In this document: positions 1 through 10,836 of the stretch, piece after piece | Layout: every line of letters starts with the position of its first letter | How positions within the stretch are numbered: the stretch's first letter is position 1 | Notes under the pieces: model-generated | Seen by the model: only the letters and a program-made list of their open reading frames with translations | What the model was told of the DNA's origin: nothing | The model's database searches: none | Translations under genes and position numbers: made by a program | From: Liopterus haemorrhoidalis | Lineage: Eukaryota; Arthropoda; Insecta; Coleoptera; Dytiscidae | NCBI GenBank assembly: GCA_963971575.1 | Contig: OZ020625.1 | Coordinates: 19,498,829-19,562,828, forward strand | Length of the DNA: 64,000 nucleotides | Direction: 5' to 3'

Positions 1-2306
1 GAAAAAGGGAATGATAGTTTTGAAAAGTAGTCTTTTGAATTTGGTATTCATGAGCCTAGACGCCTTGTGCGAATTCGACCCCTATTCGTTGATTGTGACA
101 GTTCTTCAGGACTTTCTTTAACGTCCAATATGTTGAAATCCTGTTAGGATATTTTGAAAACCTTTCGCTTGGAAGATTTTAGATTGTCATCGGACACTTG
201 TAGTTGTCCTCTTTGTTAAGTAAAGGGGGAATTGTTACGTAAATTATTTCGTAACACAATATTCCTATATTTTGAATATTGATACTAGTGCTGCCATCTA
301 TGTAGAACGTGTGAACTAACCGATCTTTGGATCGATAAAATAGATTGCTTAGAAACAAAATCGCACTTGTGTTCTTGTCGTCGGTCGAAGCGGTACACGT
401 TTATCTTATCTTGGATCATCCCTTCAACTGGCCGGATTTAATTCAACTAAAAGGCATAAATTGATCGAGATATAGTTCTTCCATCGACTGACATAAGCAT
501 TTTGTCATATTGAAGGCGTGTTACATCTAAACGCGTAAGTTTTTCATTTTCAAGATATAGCACATGGTTATCAGTTGTTTTCGTTAATTTTCTAGCGTTA
601 TTTTGGACCGGTAGGATCATTTGGAAACTGTTATTGTACCCTGCTGAGTACGTGAAAAGCATTTATAGAGTCGTTGTTTGTCTGGGAGACGAAATATTAT
701 TCCGTTGGAGTTATTTTGGGGCTAGCGGAGATACATCAGGCAATGTTTCACTGGAGCATCTGGAAGACTCAACCGTAGTTATATTTTATGCAAAATCGTT
801 ATCTAGAAGACGACTTGTATACAGATAAGTGTTTACCGAAAGTTTTAAGCTCATTTGTACGTGGTTATAGAACTTGTGACACACGTTTTTGGCGTGTATT
901 TGTGTTTATTTAGTGTAAACGAGTTAATTTGTTTGTGATTTGTTTGTTGCCACGTTCAAACGACCTTAACTTTCTAAATAGATCTATGTAAGAGAGCTCT
1001 CAGGTTCTAATTTAAGTGTAATTAAGGTTAGTCTCTCCAAATACTGTCGTAGAGCCATTTTGTCAGTGAAATTTGAGTTACATTTCGGTTCGTGTTAGTA
1101 CGATTTCGGTTTATTTGTACATTTGTTGTCCGTGGTTTAGAGTAGTGAAGATATATTATTGTTCATTTGGGGAAGGAGGTAGTCTGACGTTACTGTGTAT
1201 CGTTCAGTTACGGGATATCGCATCCGTTCTCTCCCCAAGCGACCACTTTTATATCAGGGATACATCCGAAAGGATAGTGTTTGATTTGCGAGCCGTACCT
1301 TTGGTTTACGTGCTATTTTGATTTGACGTTTCGAATATTTGTTTTGATTTCGATTCGTAAACGTCTTGTTTTGACACAATCGTGGATTGTTGGTTACGAT
1401 TTGGTACCTACCATTGCAACCTGTGCGTTTCGCATCCCGGCGTGCGGTTAAATTAGCCGAGTGGCTAGGGTGTAAATAAAGGTCTCATTTTATGAACCTT
1501 CGTCGTAGATAATAGAACTTGTATGCTTACATTTCGGCATCACAGTTAAAACAGCCTATTGGTTAGGAATTGTACCATTTCACTTGTCGTAATGACAGTT
1601 AAACTTTGTTTGTTATTTTTGGGTCATTAGATATTTCGATTAGAATTTAAGTTCAGAATTGATCTGATGTAGTTTAAGTTAAGACTCCGGTCTTATTATT
1701 TGACAATTTTGTTATCACATTATTTAGATAGATCGAGACGTGGTCTCGAATTGTTTGACAATATTGATTAATAGTTATTGTATTATTTGTGAATTGATTC
1801 AGTATTCGTGTATTTAGACTTTCCACTCTGGAAAGCCTAATCTGTTTAACTTCAAGTTCATTTATTAAATCTCACATTTTCTTTATTTTTTTATGGAAAT
1901 TTATGATGTACGATACTCTTTAATAAAGATTACTTTATATCATATTTGTCGAGTATTGCTTGTTAGTCCTTTTGAGTCACAATGTATTAATCTTGATTTG
2001 GGGATAATTGGTAAGAACTACTTCTACTAGAAAAAGATTTAAGTTTATCTCCGGTTTAGTGACGTCAATCTAAACTTATGGCGCCCTTATAAATAAATAT
2101 AGACTGTTAAAATTTCATCTCCCAGTCCTTGAGAATAGAATCTCTAACTTTACCCAGCTAGTCGCTAACCGGTCTAGTGAATGCGTTTTTGGTGGAACCT
2201 CCTATTTTGGATAACGCTTTACTTGCCAGATCAACTAACATCTACTTGATCATTTTAGTTATTGTTGATTTTGATTGATTTTTATTTTATTTTATTATTC
2301 GTTACA
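1..2306 (+). mobile_element. Candidate 3' end and long LTR of an LTR retrotransposon
   Basis: A polypurine run (TAAAGGGGGA, 221-230) is followed by TGTTACG at 233. A stretch of about 2.07 kb ends with GTTACA at 2301-2306, and TGG-starting motifs follow (TGGCGTTCAGCGCC, then TGGCGCCCAAC at 2347). PPT, TG...CA boundaries and a TGGCGCC primer-site-like motif are the pattern of an LTR border. Bases 1-220 would be the end of the internal region. No protein family is recognised, and the second LTR is not in the window. Confidence 0.35.
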
Positions 2307-2399
2307 AAAATGGCGTTCAGCGCCTCGTCTAAATTTGTTACAAATTTGGCGCCCAACCCATTTTTTAATTTGTTACAAGGCCTAGGGGAATAAAGAATA

Positions 2400-2880
2400 T
2401 ATATAATATATTTACCATATTTTTGTTGATATCATATTGACAGACAGTCAAAAAGAATTAAAAATGCAATGAAAAACTAAAACTTTCCATGAAATTTCTT
2501 TAGAATAGTAAATGATTACATATCTTGTAAATCGTAGATTACCTTTAAATAAGAAAAAAGGCACAAAAGAACTTAGAAAATAGAAAAATACAACTCGTGT
2601 TCATTTTCACCAGGTAATCAAATACACAGTTTAATGTCATTCTCAAGTGTTCCAGCTTTTGCCGCATATGGCGCTGCGATCTTAAAAAGTTTCCCCTATT
2701 GATATAATGCGGTTGTCATTTGTAAGGTGACTGCTATTGAGATTTTTTTGCTAAGTAATTTTGAATTTTAAAGCGGTTTTTGTAATTTGATTTTCTTTAT
2801 CCCGACAATTTTTAACATAAACACGATCGAAGAGCAGCGTTTAGAAAAGAAATTCCTAGTCTGACTGCGTGCTTTAAGTG
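2400..2880. other. No recognised feature
   Basis: AT-rich sequence between the candidate LTR and the hAT MITE. No coding frame, inverted ends or tandem repeat seen. Confidence 0.4.
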
Positions 2881-2888
2881 GTTCGTGC

Positions 2889-3152
2889 CAGTGACGGACT
2901 TTCGCCTTAGACAAAAAAGACATTTGTCTTGGGCCCGTAATTTTGAAGGGCCCGGATTTGGGAAGTGAGGTCCTTTTTTTTTTGCTCTTCACTTGGATTT
3001 GGGAGGTGAGGTCCTTTTTTTTCTTTTGCTCTTCACTTGGATTTGGCTGGTGAGGACCTTTTTTGTTTTTGCTCTTCACTTTGAACGCCTCTAGGTTGAG
3101 GGCCCGTAAATCAAAAATGTCTTGGGCCCGGCGAAGGCTTAATCCGCCACTG
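2889..3152. mobile_element. hAT-type MITE with internal tandem repeats
   Basis: Terminal inverted repeats start CAGTGACGGA (left) and CAGTGGCGGA (right, reverse complement). The flanking 8 bases match 7/8 (GTTCGTGC at 2881-2888, GTTCGGGC at 3153-3160), a hAT-style duplication. The interior holds three copies of a roughly 45-bp unit (GGATTTGGGAGGTGAGGTCC...CTCTTCACTT). The apparent lysine-rich ORF across it is just this repeat translated. Confidence 0.8.
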
Positions 3153-3402
3153 GTTCGGGCGTATTAAAGATGGTAGAAATTCGATGATGAGAGACTGGCT
3201 AGGCTATCAATTTCTAAAATTTAGCGGTAATGAGTACTAAATAGTGTCAGAGTAAATTAACAGGTAAAATTTTATCTTGGGGTTTTAAAGTGATTCTGTG
3301 AGCTTATAAAATTATAAAATGATACCTGCAAGTCTCCATTTATTACATTTTTAATAATAACATATTTTAACAATATATAAACTATTTAAAATCATTTAAC
3401 TA

Positions 3403-5096
3403 CGAGGGTCATTTTTTAAATAAGAACCGTTTGCGCATCCATACCGCGCGTAGCGTTCCCCGCAGTCGTTTTACTGACTAATGCCTTGTCTGATCATTTG
3501 CTAACGTTGTCAGTCAGTCTGAAGTTGCTAGCGGAGGTAGACGCAATTGTGCGGCAATTTAATATCAGCTATGTCCATTACTAATCCCGCCGATTGCGAG
3601 GTACGCGCTGTGATTCGGTTTTTAAATGCAAAAAACACTCGTTTTGCCAAAATTCATCAGCAACTCGTTGAAGTGTATGGGGAAGATTTGACGAATGAAG
3701 GGAATGTGCGAAAGTGGTGTAGTTTATTTAATATTGCCCGCCCGCATACTACAATCACAACGCAAGTGTTGCTAGCAGGGACGTAGCAAGAATTTCAACT
3801 GGGGGGGGGGGCAAAAATAACAAAATATTCTAAATTGGTCGGTACGACCTTAATTACATGGCTTGGGTAGAAAATAACAGTGTTCTAGGTCTTTTGTAGT
3901 ATATTAAATAATAAAAGTCCGGTAAAGTTATAAATTTTCTTCACCTCCGGTGAAGAAAACTGCATTAATTTATCACATTTATGATCAATAAATAACAAGG
4001 AAAGTCCTATAAGATCAACAAATTTATAAAAATGAGTTTTTAATAATAAAATTAAATTCTTAAATTCATCCTATTATTAAAAGATGAAAGTTATATGACG
4101 ATTTCAAGATATTTTTATTTTTTTAAATTTGATATGAGCTTCATATGTTTTTAAATGTGGCAATTGCCATGGTTAATTTTGACTAATATTTCCAAAAATG
4201 CAAAATAAGGCGATACAGTAAAATCTATTCCAAACGATTAGGCGGAACTAACCGCAATTTGCATTTTTGTAAGTTGTCATTAGCTATTTTTTTATATATT
4301 GAAGTTGGTTTTTCCTGAACAAAATGATCTAGAGCTTCAATCAATCGGTAAAAGTAACTAAAATTGAAAATCTAGTTCCGCCTAAACCAAAAGAACAGAC
4401 TTTACATAATTATTTTTTAATTACTGACAATAAATCCAAAAAAATTGTTGTATCTACGACTTTTATTAAAAAGTGAAAAGTGCCGTAATGTATCATTATT
4501 TTACTCTTGCCATAAGCCCAATATAAATGCCAACGATACATTTTTGGGGTTCTAAACGCGTCTTCCGTAGGAAGAGGCGTCCAACCGAAGATTTTATATT
4601 CACGCGGATATTGCGGATATGATATAAAATCCGCATCCGCACCATTTAAATGATAATTTATCCGCATCCGCAGCATATTTTATGTAAGGTAAACTATCCT
4701 GGGGGGGGGGGCAAATGCCCCCTATGCCCCCCTGGCTACGTCCCTGGTTGCTAGAGAAGATTAAATGGGAATTTCTTGACTACTCACCTTATAGCCTGGA
4801 ACTGGACCCTTCCGACTATCACCTCTTTACAAAATTGAAGAGATTTTTAGCCGAAAAACGGATGCAAACAGATGATGTCAAAGACACTGCCAACTGTTGG
4901 TTGCATGGACTGGCGGCCGACTTCTATGACGAGGGGATCGTCAACCTCATCACCCGTTTGGAAAAATGTCTCGAGCGGAACGGGGATTACGTAAACAAAT
5001 AACGAAAAGATGTTGGTTAACGTAGAATTAAAAATTTTGAATAAAACGTTAATGTTTGCTTTTAAAGCAGAACGGTTCTTATTTAAAAAATGATCT
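3403..5096 (+). mobile_element. Mariner element, internally deleted and split by a hAT insertion
   Basis: Inverted ends carry ATTTTTTAAATAAGAACCGT on both sides, with TA flanks. The transposase start (from 3571: MSITNPADCEVRAVIRFLNA) gives the HTH region up to VRKWCSLF, then jumps to NIARPHTTITTQ and, beyond the nested insert, to SPYSLELDPSDYHLF and the C-terminus (WLHGLAADFYDEGI) ending at 5002. Most of the catalytic core is deleted and the DN of DNARPH is lost. Not functional. Two more fragments of the same family lie near 21.4 and 36.6 kb. Confidence 0.85.
3776..4746. mobile_element. hAT-type MITE nested in the mariner
   Basis: Ends are CAGGGACGTAGC inverted at both sides, and an exact 8-bp duplication GTTGCTAG flanks it (3768-3775, 4747-4754). 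Poly-G runs lie near both ends. No coding capacity. A second copy is at 6184-7544. Confidence 0.9.
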
Positions 5097-5323
5097 TACA
5101 ATAATGTGTATTAAAACTTATGACATAAAACTCTTATTCTAATTCTATCACTAAGAAGAACTGACTGAATACATGAACTTCCTATTATGTAATAATAGCA
5201 CTAATTCTCTGTACCTCTCTGGCACAATTTGAACGCTAGGTGGTAAGCGTTACGTCTCGACCAGTGCTTTTAACCCTGTACAAGCAGTGTTGTAATGTAT
5301 CTAGTTATAATAAGTATCTAGAT

Positions 5324-5622
5324 CAGTATTTCTCAAACGAAAACGTACCACGGACCAGTAGAATATTTAATTTTCTATCGCGGACCACAAGAAGTAAATG
5401 TACTATTAAACAATTTTATTGTATGTATAGGTAGGCTCTACATATAATATCTCAGCAATAAAAAATCACTGAAAAATGAACAAAGATCACAGAAAATTAA
5501 CAAAATATCATAAAAAAATTAACAAAAAATCTCAAAAATAATCATTTATAAGCTTTTACCGGACAACTAAAATTTTGCTAAGGGCCACCAGTGGTCCGCG
5601 GACCACCTGTTGAGAAACACTG
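5324..5622. mobile_element. hAT-type MITE (CAGTGTTTCTCAA ends)
   Basis: Inverted ends CAGTATTTCTCAA / CAGTGTTTCTCAA are each followed by GGACCAC-rich sequence. Flanking octamers match 7/8 (ATCTAGAT, ATCTAGAA). About 300 bp, no coding sequence. Confidence 0.8.
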
Positions 5623-6183
5623 ATCTAGAAATAGTAACTAGATACTTTTCCAAGTATCTAGATACAAATTAGATACTTTTTGAAATATGTATCTGTATCT
5701 GTATCTAGATATTTAAATTTAAGTATCTTGTATCTATATTTCAGATACTTTGCTCGTTACTTTATTTTTATACCGTGATACCGAGCTGATATAACAGTTA
5801 AATTATAAATTGTCATTTTTAATATTTTATTTTTGCTATAAACAAAATACTATAAACAAAATTCGATCGAAATTCTGACCTTTACAAATTAAATTTATAT
5901 GGAATGTCAAAAAAATATATGTTAATATCACTTGTTTTTCGTAGCTTTTGAACGGCCGTAAACATAATAGGTATTATATGCAACACTTAAGAAAATGGGC
6001 CATTATTAATGAAAACTAAGCTTTTGAATAAATATTGATAATATTTTAATGACCAATTTACTAAAAACATATGAAATATATCCACACAAGTGGTTTGGGA
6101 GAGGACCGTGGTTTTGTGAGGCCTTGGGCAACACAAATTAACATCTTTCAAAAGTATCCAGTGATTTAAAGTACACTTTGATA

Positions 6184-7544
6184 CAGGGACGTAGCCAGGA
6201 TTTCAGCTTGTGGGGGGGGGGGCAAAAATAAAAAAATATTCTAAACTGGTCGGTACGACCTTAATTACATGGCTTGGGTAGAAAATAACAGCGTTCTAGG
6301 TCAAGGGTCGGCAACCTTTCAGTGACAAAGAGCCAAATCTATATTGAAAAAAAAACACAATAACATGAAAAAGCCGCTAAAAAATATATGCTATATTTAA
6401 GAAAAAAACGTAAAAATTGTTTATTTGTTTTAAAATAATCAAGTATTACAATAAATTAATATTTACTTATACATTTAGTTTGTGATACCTATTGTAGTTG
6501 CCAGTATATTACAATATAATAATTTTTTAATGGGACGATTGCTCCTCTATAGTGTTCTATAAGACTTCAATATTTGGTGAATATTTAGTAATCTTTAACT
6601 TAAGGCAGCACTCTAGTTTCAGGTCAGTAAGATTACTTCTTAACTGACTCTTTATTAATTTCATATGTGAAAAGATTTGCTTACAGTAATATGTGGATCC
6701 GAAAATTGTCACTAGCCCAAAAGCATAATTTTTTAAAAGATTGAACGATTCTGGAAGACGGTTCCAAGCTTCGAAAAGAACTTTATCTACATTTTGAAGA
6801 TTGCGAATTTCGGTCCACTTATGCTGATAAAATTCCTTTTTTCTTTCAAAATTTTCCAGTTCAGAATTAAGTTTTAAGAATATATAATTCCATAAACCTT
6901 TGGATTTCAAATCCACTAATTGAAGATGATAAATGTAATTGCTACATATCTACTTCAATTGGTTTTTCAAAAAATCTAGTGTAGCTTTATATTTTCTAAA
7001 CTCTTTAAATCTATCTCGAAAAGCTTCTTTCATGTTAACAATAGTTTGTCCAAAAAAAAAATTACATTAATAACATGTTTTTGTAAATTAATAAAATGTA
7101 AAAATATTTTTGCACGTAAATCATTCACAAATACAGATAACTTTTTTTCGAAACAAATAACTTCTTCTAAAAGGGAATATGCAGTAACTCGGGGAATTAC
7201 CGGGCGCGAATTGCACCGTAAAACATTCTGAAAAATTCAAAACCTGTATAGTACAGGCAGAAAGATGAAAATTAGAAAATAGATTATATTAAAATAAAAA
7301 CCAGCCCATTTTCAAAGAGCCACAAAATTTACTAAAAGAGCCGCAGGTTGCCGACCCCTGTTCTAGGTCTTTTGTAGTATATTAAATAATAAAAGTCCGG
7401 TAAATTTATAAATTTTCTACTCCTCCGGTGAAAAAAACTTCTAACAACCTAAATTATATTTTATATAAGGTAAACTAACCAGGATTTAAACTTTCCTGGG
7501 GGGGGGGGCAAATGCCCCCTATGCCCCCCCTGGCTACGTCCCTG
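6184..7544. mobile_element. Second CAGGGACGTAGCC hAT MITE, split by another hAT
   Basis: Same terminal and internal sequence as 3776-4746, flanked by the exact duplication CTTTGATA (6176-6183, 7545-7552). The shared text breaks at TTCTAGGT, where the element 6302-7360 is inserted. Confidence 0.9.
6302..7360 (-). mobile_element. Charlie-like hAT remnant with transposase C-terminus
   Basis: Inverted ends GGGTCGGCAACCT, with the exact 8-bp duplication TTCTAGGT (6294-6301, 7361-7368). A minus-strand ORF of 119 codons (6916-6557) encodes GSTYYCKQIFSHMKLIKSQL then LTDLKLECCLKL, the hAT dimerisation domain of the GTF2IRD2/Charlie8 type. The N-terminal and catalytic parts are missing, so this is an internally deleted, inactive copy. 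Confidence 0.85.
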
Positions 7545-8156
7545 CTTTGATATATATTTTTTAAGCATTTCATCACTTGAGGTCTAATTAGAGCTAGTCT
7601 AATTTGGCTAAAATTTGATTGAAAGGTTGAAACATACTTGAAATATCCCCTTAATAAGAACATAGCTGCGTATCTATTAGACTAACATTAGTCTTATACG
7701 TTGGCACATATGACTAACATAATACATACGTTATTTAGTACAAAATTGTTCCGTAGAATAGTGTTTCACCTTGAATTTGGTGGGCTTTTTGTGACGTCAC
7801 GGTCATTTTTGAATAGTCTGTATAATACTGTTTATTCGGCAAAAAAAACGGTATTTTAATTTTCAGAGTTTTTTTTCAAAAGTATCTAGCTTTATCTAGA
7901 TATAAATTTGTTTGGCATGTATCTGTTCTAGATACATTTTTTCTTAGGTATCTGTATCTAGATATTGTTTTAAATGTATTTATTACAACAGTGTATAAGA
8001 ATCTGCTTATCCTTATTATTATAAAATGAGTATCTACTCATTTTATTTATTAAATACTGGAGATCTATCCCGCAGAGCAGTATCAGCAGTTCAAAAATCC
8101 GAAATATTTTAAATTTATATTCACAAACACATTAATGTTGGGTTGTAAGAGTTTTC

Positions 8157-8226
8157 TCTAACTCAAGTTAAAATCATTTGTTTTTATATGTTACAAATTA
8201 CAAAACAAATGATTTTAACTTGAATT
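8157..8226. repeat. Hairpin-forming inverted repeat
   Basis: Arms of about 28 bases (AACTCAAGTTAAAATCATTT... and its complement AAATGATTTTAACTTGAATT) flank a spacer of about 15 bases. They could fold in RNA or single-stranded DNA. No gene is adjacent; probably the remains of a small MITE. Confidence 0.6.
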
Positions 8227-8861
8227 AGGGATAATTCTTACTTTAGCAACCGGCCATAATATAAACAAATTAGAGCTGCCACTTCTTTGGTTTACACCCA
8301 GACATCTGTTTTTTGTTGTCTGTGTACGGTATTATTTCATAATTTCCATTTTTTAAAAAACTCTTAATATGTTTTTGTTTATTCGTGAATATTTTAAAAT
8401 CTTACGAAAAATAGCCTAGAAAAATAAAATAGCAAAAAAAAGTATTTCTTAATTTTGAAAGATGTAAATTCCAACTGAATTTTGAGAAAAAAACGTCGAC
8501 TCTATGGATTTTTAAAAATGAAGAGGTAGATTCTATAGATTTTGAAAAATGAAAAGATATACTAATTTTTAATGATGAAAAGGTGGACTATTTGAATTTT
8601 GAAACATTAAAAGGCAGATTCTCTGGATTTTAAGAAATGTAAAAGTGGACTATCTGGATCAAATATTCAGTAAAAGTATTTCAAATACTTTAAATGTATT
8701 TGCAATACTAGGGAAATTTTTGAAATATTAAGTTATATTTGAAATGATAGGAAAATATTTGAAATAAGTGGAAATATTTGAAATAATAGAGAATTGTTTG
8801 AAATAAAAAGGAAATATTTAAAATACTAAGGAAATATTCAAATTAGAAAATATTTGAATGC

Positions 8862-9208
8862 TATAAGCAGTTCAATTTTGTAAGAACAAATTAGATCTGG
8901 TTATTTTGGTGATTTTTATAGTGTATTATTGACTTTTATAAACTTGGTTATATTGTAAAAAAGGCTTTACTGTTGTGGGTTATGTTTGTATTATTTTAGG
9001 TTAGTATTATATTTACAAAATATTTAAGATGTCACTATTCAAAATGAAATATGACAAATGATATTTTTTGAAATGACATATTTATAATCTAACTTTTCAA
9101 ATTATTTTTCTATAATACCAACATGACATACAGTTTCAATGGTGCAAACTGTTTAAAAATGAACAAAATTTCCTTTTAGTTTGTTCTTACAAAAGTAAAC
9201 TGCTTATA
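8862..9208. mobile_element. MITE with TATAAGCAGTTCA ends
   Basis: Inverted ends TATAAGCAGTT...TTTTGTAAGAACAAA, inserted in the minisatellite. Related copies: 42345-42596 and the nested pair at 42917-46079. No coding sequence; TA-rich ends suggest a Tc1/mariner-like TA target. Confidence 0.8.
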
Positions 9209-9507
9209 GGGAAATATTCAAAATAATAGGAAATATTTGAAATACTAGGGAAATATTTGAAACAATAAGAAAATGTTTGAAATACTAGGGAAATATTTGA
9301 AATATTAGGAAATATTTGAAATAACACGGAAATATATGAAATGCTAGGAAAATATTTGAAATATTTATTAAGGACATATTCAAATTAGGAAATATTTTGA
9401 ATGTTAGGGAAATATTCAAAATATTTACTAAGGAAATATTTGAAATATTAGGGAAATATTAAAAATATTAGGAAATATTTGAAATACTAAGAAAATATTT
9501 GAAATAT

Positions 9508-9950
9508 ATTGTCATCTGACACTACCGATAGAGGCGCCACTGCATTGTACATCATGGCTGACGCAGATAGGATATTTTTGACAGGTTCAATGATATCTTC
9601 ATGTGATATTTATGGAAATTAATTTATTATTCAATATGAGGGTTGCGTTAAATGAAATTTTTCGTTTTCTCAGTGCCCAAGTAACCTCTAGGGTTATAAC
9701 TGAAGGTAATAAGGCTTTTTTGCCACGTTTCGGACCACGATGAAAACTTAGGTTTCTATCACGACTTACTTTTGTATTGCAAAGATAAACACAACAATTC
9801 ATGTTGCATTTAATTTTTTCTTGCAATTTTAAAGATATTTTTTAAAAACTCGCTATGAAAACAACAGTAAACAAACTCGACTATAATCCACCTGTCAGTT
9901 TCGCAAAATCTCACCAGAGGCGCTTCAGTTATTGTCGGTTGACAATACTT
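9508..9950 (-). mobile_element. Small element carrying a THAP-domain fragment
   Basis: Ends TATTGTCA-x-C-x-GACA are inverted at both sides of a 440-bp insert in the minisatellite. Minus strand 9826-9599 encodes MNCCVYLCNTKVSRDRNLSF then HRGPKRG, the start of a THAP (C2CH) zinc finger as found in P-element-type and ISL2EU-type transposases. The rest of the transposase is absent. Confidence 0.6.
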
Positions 9951-10198
9951 GGGAAATATTTGAAATACTAGGGAAACATTTGAAATACTAGGGAAAGAAT
10001 TGAAACACTAGGAAATATTTGAAATATGTACTAGGGCAATATTTGAAATATGTACTGGGGAAATATTTGAAATCCTAGGGAAATGTTTAAAATACTTTTA
10101 AAGTATTTAGAAAGATGAAAAGGTGTAATTTCCGTATTTGATTTGAAGTATCTCCGAGATAAAAAAGTGGCAACACTAAATCATTTAGATGTGTAGTA

Positions 10199-10836
10199 TT
10201 ATTCTTCGGATGTATGAAGTTTACGCCTGTGTCTGTTAAGCTGGACTGATTGCGTGAAACTCGCTTCGCAAACGGTACAGACGTAGGGTCGTTCTCCGGT
10301 ATGTGTCCTCATGTGACTCTTCAGGTGTCCGTTCCTCTTAAACCCTGCCCCGCACTCAATACATTCATGTGGTTTCTCATCGGAGTGCACTGACATATGT
10401 TCACTGAGGTGACTGCTACGTTTAAACCTTGCGCCGCAATCATCACATTGGTATTGTTTGAGGTCAGAGTGAACATGTTCATGCCTCACCAAGTCATGTT
10501 TAGTCGCGAACTTGTTACCGCACTGGCCACACGTGTACGCGTTATCACCATGTAGACGTTTATGACTCTGTAGACTATCCTTATGTCTAAAGACCCTGTC
10601 GCAATCATCACATCGGAATTGTGTGAAGCTGGAGTGAACATATTCATGCCTCGCCAATGCATGTTTACTCCCGAACTTGTTACCGCACTGGTCACAGGTG
10701 TACGCATTATCACCATGTATACGTCGATGTCTCTGTAGATTCCTCTTATGTACATAGCTTCTGTCGCATTGGTCACATTTATATTGGTTGTCAGTGACGC
10801 TCTTCTTCTCCAGGACACACTTCTTTCGTTCTTTAC
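10199..10836 (-). CDS. Prdm9: PRDM9-like exon 9 (seven-finger C2H2 array, stop)
   Basis: A single open frame from the acceptor TTTGTAG to TAA encodes seven canonical C2H2 fingers at residues 415-604 (bases 10214-10783), joined by GDNA, SSFTQ, SDLKQ, SDEKP and TGERP-type linkers. Fingers 1-2 (10619-10783) and 3-4 (10454-10618) are a tandem 165-bp repeat. Presumed DNA-contact residues differ between the copies at several positions (finger 1 versus 3: R/N/R to D/S/S at helix 2, 3, 6). The exon ends four residues after the last finger. Confidence 0.94.

Larger units (their letters stand above)
5285..7991. mobile_element. hAT-type repeat (CAGTGTTGTAAT ends) carrying three nested elements
   Basis: The left end CAGTGTTGTAATGTATCTAG and the right end ATTACAACAG are inverted. 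Flanking octamers match 7/8 (TGTACAAG at 5277-5284, TGTATAAG at 7992-7999). The interior is rich in GTATCTAGATAC motifs. It contains elements at 5324-5622 and 6184-7544, the latter itself holding 6302-7360. The same family encloses the Helitron at 26991-30813. Confidence 0.65.
8690..10110 (+). repeat. A+T-rich minisatellite (GGAAATATTTGAAATACTAG unit)
   Basis: Dozens of degenerate units of roughly 20-23 bases (GAAATATTTGAAATACTAGG) run over 8690-8860, 9209-9510 and 9950-10110. They are interrupted by a MITE (8862-9208) and a THAP-bearing element (about 9508-9950). The array ends about 90 bp downstream of the PRDM9-like stop codon. Confidence 0.85.

Noticed and set aside
2768..3079. Lysine-rich 103-codon ORF
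   Set aside because: It is the translation of a tandem repeat inside a hAT MITE, not a gene.
10486..10818. Separate 110-codon minus-strand ORF overlapping the finger array
   Set aside because: It is the wrong frame of exon 9. The true frame is open from 10836 to 10199 without any shift.
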